Part shown: piece after piece, positions 6,676-9,355 of the stretch
How the letters are laid out: the number at the start of each line of letters is the position of its first letter
Numbering within the stretch: position 1 is the first letter of the stretch
From: Acidobacteriota bacterium
GTDB taxonomy: Bacteria; Acidobacteriota; Terriglobia; Terriglobales; Acidobacteriaceae
NCBI GenBank assembly: GCA_021799405.1
Contig: JAJZAL010000205.1
Coordinates: forward strand, 1-9,355
Direction of reading: 5' to 3'
DNA length: 9,355 nucleotides
Notes under the pieces: generated by a model
What the model was told of the DNA's origin: nothing
The model's database searches: none
What the model saw: the letters and a program-made list of their open reading frames with translations, nothing else
Translations under genes and position numbers: made by a program

Positions 6676-6701
6676 CCCAGGTCTCAGAATCGAGACCTGG
6701 G
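6676..6701. terminator. Perfect 10-bp inverted repeat between convergent genes, probable bidirectional 3'-end hairpin
   Basis: CCCAGGTCTC (6676-6685) and GAGACCTGGG (6692-6701) pair perfectly around the 6-base loop AGAATC, a strong GC-rich hairpin readable on both strands. It lies 57 bases past the phosphoesterase stop and 58 bases past the kinase stop, almost exactly midway between the convergent genes. No U-tract follows on either strand. It may be a bidirectional terminator or barrier, or one copy of a dispersed palindromic intergenic repeat; only one copy occurs in this window. Confidence 0.6.
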
Positions 6702-6759
6702 GCACCCGCCGCATGAAAATTCCCATCTTGATTCGTTCCAAGAATTCGGCAGAGAATGC

Positions 6760-9306
6760 TTACTCGCTCTCCGGCGGCAATTGTTCCAGCAGGCGTTTCC
6801 AGGTTTTCTGGTTGCGGCGGTAGCTGTTCTTCAAGTCGTCGAGGATGCGGTCGAAGTCGGCGTTGGTGCGGAGGTTGTTCCAGGCGGGATTTTTCTGGAA
6901 CCAGGGATAGTTTTCGTTGCCGAGGTAGATGGCGCGGCGCAGCCAGTGCAGGGCTTCGCTGGAGTCGCCTTCGACAGCGAAGTAGGTGGCGAGGCGGTAG
7001 GCCATCTCGCCGTCGGCTTCGGCGCCGGCCAGGGTATCGTCGCTGAGCAATGCGGCGGCGCGGTCGCGGTCGCCGGATTGCACGTAGCAGAGGGCGAGCG
7101 TGGGTACGGCGATACGCAGCGAAGGCTCGTCGCGGATGACGCCTTCGAGGATTGCGATGGCCTCGGCGAGGTTGCCGAGGCGCATCTGCTGGTAGCCGGC
7201 GGAGGTGCGCAGCAGCGGATGGCGCGGCTCTAGGGCCAGGCCTTTCTCAAGCTCGTTGCCGGCCAGGTCGATCTGGTTGCGGTAGTGGTAGACGCGGGCG
7301 CGGTGGTTGTAGAGGATGGCGGCGTTGCCGGGGTTGAGCTTGAGGGCGCGGTCAAACTGGGCGAGTGCCTCGTCGTACATGCCGTCGCAGCGCAGGGCGA
7401 TGCCCGCCACCACGCGCACGTTCCAGTCGTTGCCGGCGGTGGCGAGCAGGTCGGCGATGCCGTGGCGCGCCGACTCCTTTTCGCCGCGCGAGAGCAGCAT
7501 GTAGATGCGGTAGAGGTTGGCCTCAATGGAGGCGGGGTCGAGCTTGAGCGCTTCGTCAAAGGCGCGGCGGGCGCGCATGACGTGAATCTGGCCTCCGAAG
7601 CCGTGGCGCGCGTATTGCAATTCAGCGATGCCGAGGCCGCTCCAGCCGGCGGCAAAGGCAGGATCGGCCTCGGTGACCGTGGAGAGCAGCGTGTGCGCGC
7701 GGTCGAGATCGGCGCGAGCGCCGGTGCGCACCATGAACGAGGTGAGCAGGGCGCGGGCCTGCAGATACTTTTCGCTGACCGGGCCGGGCAGCGACGGATC
7801 GCTGTGGCTGGGTCGCGGGGAGGTGCGCGATGGGGGACGCGGCGTGGTGATGAGGCGGCCGGCGGAGTGCGCGGGCTGGGCGGAATCCGCGCCGCGGCGA
7901 ACTTCAGCGGGGCTGAGGCCGTGCAGAGCGGCGAAGACTTCATTGGAGATTTCGGTTTGGACGGCGATGAGGTCGAGCGATGGCACGCTGATGGCTCCGC
8001 CGGAGCGCACGCTTTGCGCGGCGACGTCGAGGAGCTGCCAGTTGAGGTCGAAGCCGCCATCGGAGCGCAGAAAGTTGCCCGCAAGCACAAACGAGACAAG
8101 CAGTTTTTGGCCGACGGCGAGCGGGTCCATCTGCGCGATGGGCAGCGGCATGAGCGCGCTGGAGGGACGGACAACCAGGCCGGGAATGCGCGCCAGGCGC
8201 GCGGCGATGGCGTCGGCCAGGGCGAAGCCGTAGAGCGGAGCCACGGCCGATGCGCCGAGATTGGTGAAGGGCAGGACGACGAGCGAGTTTTGCGGCGCGC
8301 GCTCGGCGGCCGATTCGCGAAAGCGCTCGGCGAGCATGGAGAGGAAGCCGGTGGCGCGCTTTTCGGCCTCGCGTCCGGCGGCGGCGAGACTCGGGGCCGG
8401 TGCGCCGGGAATCATTCCGATTTCGATTTGCTGGGCCTTCATGATGGTCCGCAACGCTTCGCGCACCTCCGCGGCAGAGGCGTAGCGGACGGCGGGATTC
8501 TTTTCGAGGCAGCCGGCGATGACGCTTTTCAACTCGGGCGAGATGCCGGGAACGATCGCGCCGAGGTCGGCGGCGTCGGAATACTGGATGGCGCGAATGG
8601 TCTGGAAGTCTTCGGCGTCAGGGCCGGCAAAGGGATGGCGGCCGCTGGCCAGCTCAAAGAGGATGATACCAAGTGCCCACACGTCGGACTGCACGCTCGA
8701 ATGGCCGGTGACGAACTGCTCGGGGGCCATGTAGCGGATGGTGCCGCCGCGGGCGGTGAAGGCGGCAGACTGGGGGGCTTCCCGGGGCTGCGCGGGCACG
8801 GCTGGTTCGACGATGGCGTCTTCGGCTTCGAGGCGGCGGGCAAGGCCGAAGTCGAGGATTTTGACCAGGCCGCCGTCACTGAGCATGACGTTCTGCGGCT
8901 TGAGGTCGCGGTGAAAGATGCCAAGGGCGTGCGCGGCCTGCAGGCCATCGGCGATCTGAATGCCGACCGAGAGCACCAGTTGCAGGCTTGCCGGGCCGCG
9001 CGCGATCAACTGGTCGAGCGACTGGCCGGGCACGTATTGCATGGCGATGTAGGCCTCATCGCCACTCTCGCCCACTTCGTAGATGGCGCAGACATTGGGA
9101 TGCTCGATGGCAGAGGCGAGGCGGGCTTCGCGCAGCATGGTGGACCGCGTCTCCTCGGCCGTGACGAGCGGGCCGGTACGCAGAATCTTGAGCACAGCCG
9201 GACGCTGCAAAAGCAGGTCGTTCGCAAGATAGACCACACCGCTGCCCCCGGCGCCGAGGCGGCGGAGGATCTCATAGTGCTCGATAATCTTGCGTTTTAC
9301 GGCCAT
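6760..9306 (-). CDS. Cytoplasmic Ser/Thr protein kinase with TolB-N-like domain and C-terminal TPRs
   Basis: An 848-residue signalling protein. The Hanks-type kinase domain (about 11-290) has all key residues: glycine loop GAGGSG (18-23), K40 in AVLK, alpha-C E60, HRDLKPQN (132-139, catalytic D134), DFG (152-154), APE (194-196), D208 and R274. It should therefore be an active ATP-dependent Ser/Thr kinase. Residues about 341-460 (SLVVLPFTNLGA, ADAIAARLARIPGLVV, DPLAVGQKLLVSFVLAGNFL) resemble the TolB-N-like domain often linked to adenylate cyclases and bacterial kinases. A Pro/Ser-rich linker (484-510) precedes tetratricopeptide-type repeats (about 530-820), probably for protein partners. No signal peptide or membrane helix is visible, unlike many bacterial kinases of this class. 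The DFG-to-APE segment is long, with a Pro/Ala/Glu-rich insert (about 159-183). The TAA stop is at 6760-6762. ATG 9306 has no usable Shine-Dalgarno sequence but a -10-like hexamer just upstream. Confidence 0.92.
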   Translation of the reverse strand: MAVKRKIIEHYEILRRLGAGGSGVVYLANDLLLQRPAVLKILRTGPLVTAEETRSTMLREARLASAIEHPNVCAIYEVGESGDEAYIAMQYVPGQSLDQLIARGPASLQLVLSVGIQIADGLQAAHALGIFHRDLKPQNVMLSDGGLVKILDFGLARRLEAEDAIVEPAVPAQPREAPQSAAFTARGGTIRYMAPEQFVTGHSSVQSDVWALGIILFELASGRHPFAGPDAEDFQTIRAIQYSDAADLGAIVPGISPELKSVIAGCLEKNPAVRYASAAEVREALRTIMKAQQIEIGMIPGAPAPSLAAAGREAEKRATGFLSMLAERFRESAAERAPQNSLVVLPFTNLGASAVAPLYGFALADAIAARLARIPGLVVRPSSALMPLPIAQMDPLAVGQKLLVSFVLAGNFLRSDGGFDLNWQLLDVAAQSVRSGGAISVPSLDLIAVQTEISNEVFAALHGLSPAEVRRGADSAQPAHSAGRLITTPRPPSRTSPRPSHSDPSLPGPVSEKYLQARALLTSFMVRTGARADLDRAHTLLSTVTEADPAFAAGWSGLGIAELQYARHGFGGQIHVMRARRAFDEALKLDPASIEANLYRIYMLLSRGEKESARHGIADLLATAGNDWNVRVVAGIALRCDGMYDEALAQFDRALKLNPGNAAILYNHRARVYHYRNQIDLAGNELEKGLALEPRHPLLRTSAGYQQMRLGNLAEAIAILEGVIRDEPSLRIAVPTLALCYVQSGDRDRAAALLSDDTLAGAEADGEMAYRLATYFAVEGDSSEALHWLRRAIYLGNENYPWFQKNPAWNNLRTNADFDRILDDLKNSYRRNQKTWKRLLEQLPPESE

Positions 9307-9312
9307 ACCCCT

Positions 9313-9318
9313 AGTGTA
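9313..9318 (-). promoter_or_regulatory. -10-like hexamer directly before the kinase ATG (leaderless promoter candidate)
   Basis: On the - strand TACACT is followed by six bases (AGGGGT) and then the ATG at 9306. A -10 box in this position would start transcription at or within a base or two of the start codon, leaving no leader. The G run next to the ATG is too close to act as a Shine-Dalgarno sequence. No clear -35 is visible 16-18 bp upstream. The remaining bases to the window end (9319-9355) show no gene. Confidence 0.45.
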
Positions 9319-9355
9319 GCGGTGGGGGCGTGAAGAGGACGTTATCGCAGGCGCA

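Noticed and set aside
7285..9333. A 682-codon open frame on the + strand, antisense to the kinase gene
   Set aside because: It mirrors the kinase frame. Its translation is Gly/Ala/Glu/Val-rich with no recognisable domain, it has no ribosome binding site, and the opposite strand encodes a complete kinase with every catalytic motif. Long antisense frames are expected in GC-rich DNA.
1..9355. Search for tRNA/rRNA genes, CRISPR arrays, insertion sequences, toxin-antitoxin pairs or defence genes
   Set aside because: None seen. All substantial coding potential is accounted for by six cellular genes, and no terminal inverted repeats, spaced direct repeat arrays or transposase motifs were noticed.

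Overview
The window looks like a chromosomal segment of a GC-rich, free-living Gram-negative bacterium. An Acidobacteriota member (Acidobacteriaceae/Terriglobia-like) fits best: a soluble Ser/Thr kinase fused to a TolB-N-like domain and TPRs, a secreted phospholipase C-type esterase, a three-helix potassium-channel protein, and widely spaced single genes with hairpins between them. The taxonomic call is an inference from gene style, not from a marker gene. I see no RNA gene, insertion sequence, phage gene or CRISPR array, and nothing that marks the segment as recently acquired.

Layout. The window opens in the last 85 codons of an epoxyqueuosine reductase gene (queG; tRNA queuosine synthesis). 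Next on the + strand are a YihY/BrkB-family six-helix membrane protein (429-1343), an NAD-type malic enzyme (1733-3508), a potassium-channel-like protein with an unusual TLGIGD filter and an unrecognised C-terminal domain (3669-4862), and a secreted PF04185 phosphoesterase/phospholipase C (5186-6619). One long - strand gene (9306-6760) converges on the esterase and encodes an 848-residue cytoplasmic kinase with TolB-N-like and TPR regions.

Organisation. Gaps of 140 to 390 bp separate the genes and most have their own leader, so they look like single-gene transcription units. Four of the five + strand genes have a strong Shine-Dalgarno sequence at the start chosen here; the fifth, queG, begins outside the window. 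For BrkB and malic enzyme this moves the start inward by 25 and 24 codons relative to the longest reading frame. The kinase is the exception: it lacks a usable Shine-Dalgarno sequence and has a -10-like hexamer 7 bp before its ATG, suggesting a leaderless transcript. Inverted repeats follow the + strand genes, usually without a U-tract; the best is a perfect 10-bp stem between the convergent esterase and kinase genes.

The genes do not form an obvious pathway. I found no convincing undescribed multi-gene system. The points most worth a second look are the leaderless kinase, its long activation segment, the channel's filter and C-terminal domain, four regularly spaced cysteine pairs in the secreted esterase, the repeats in the esterase's upstream region, and the perfect palindrome at 6676-6701.
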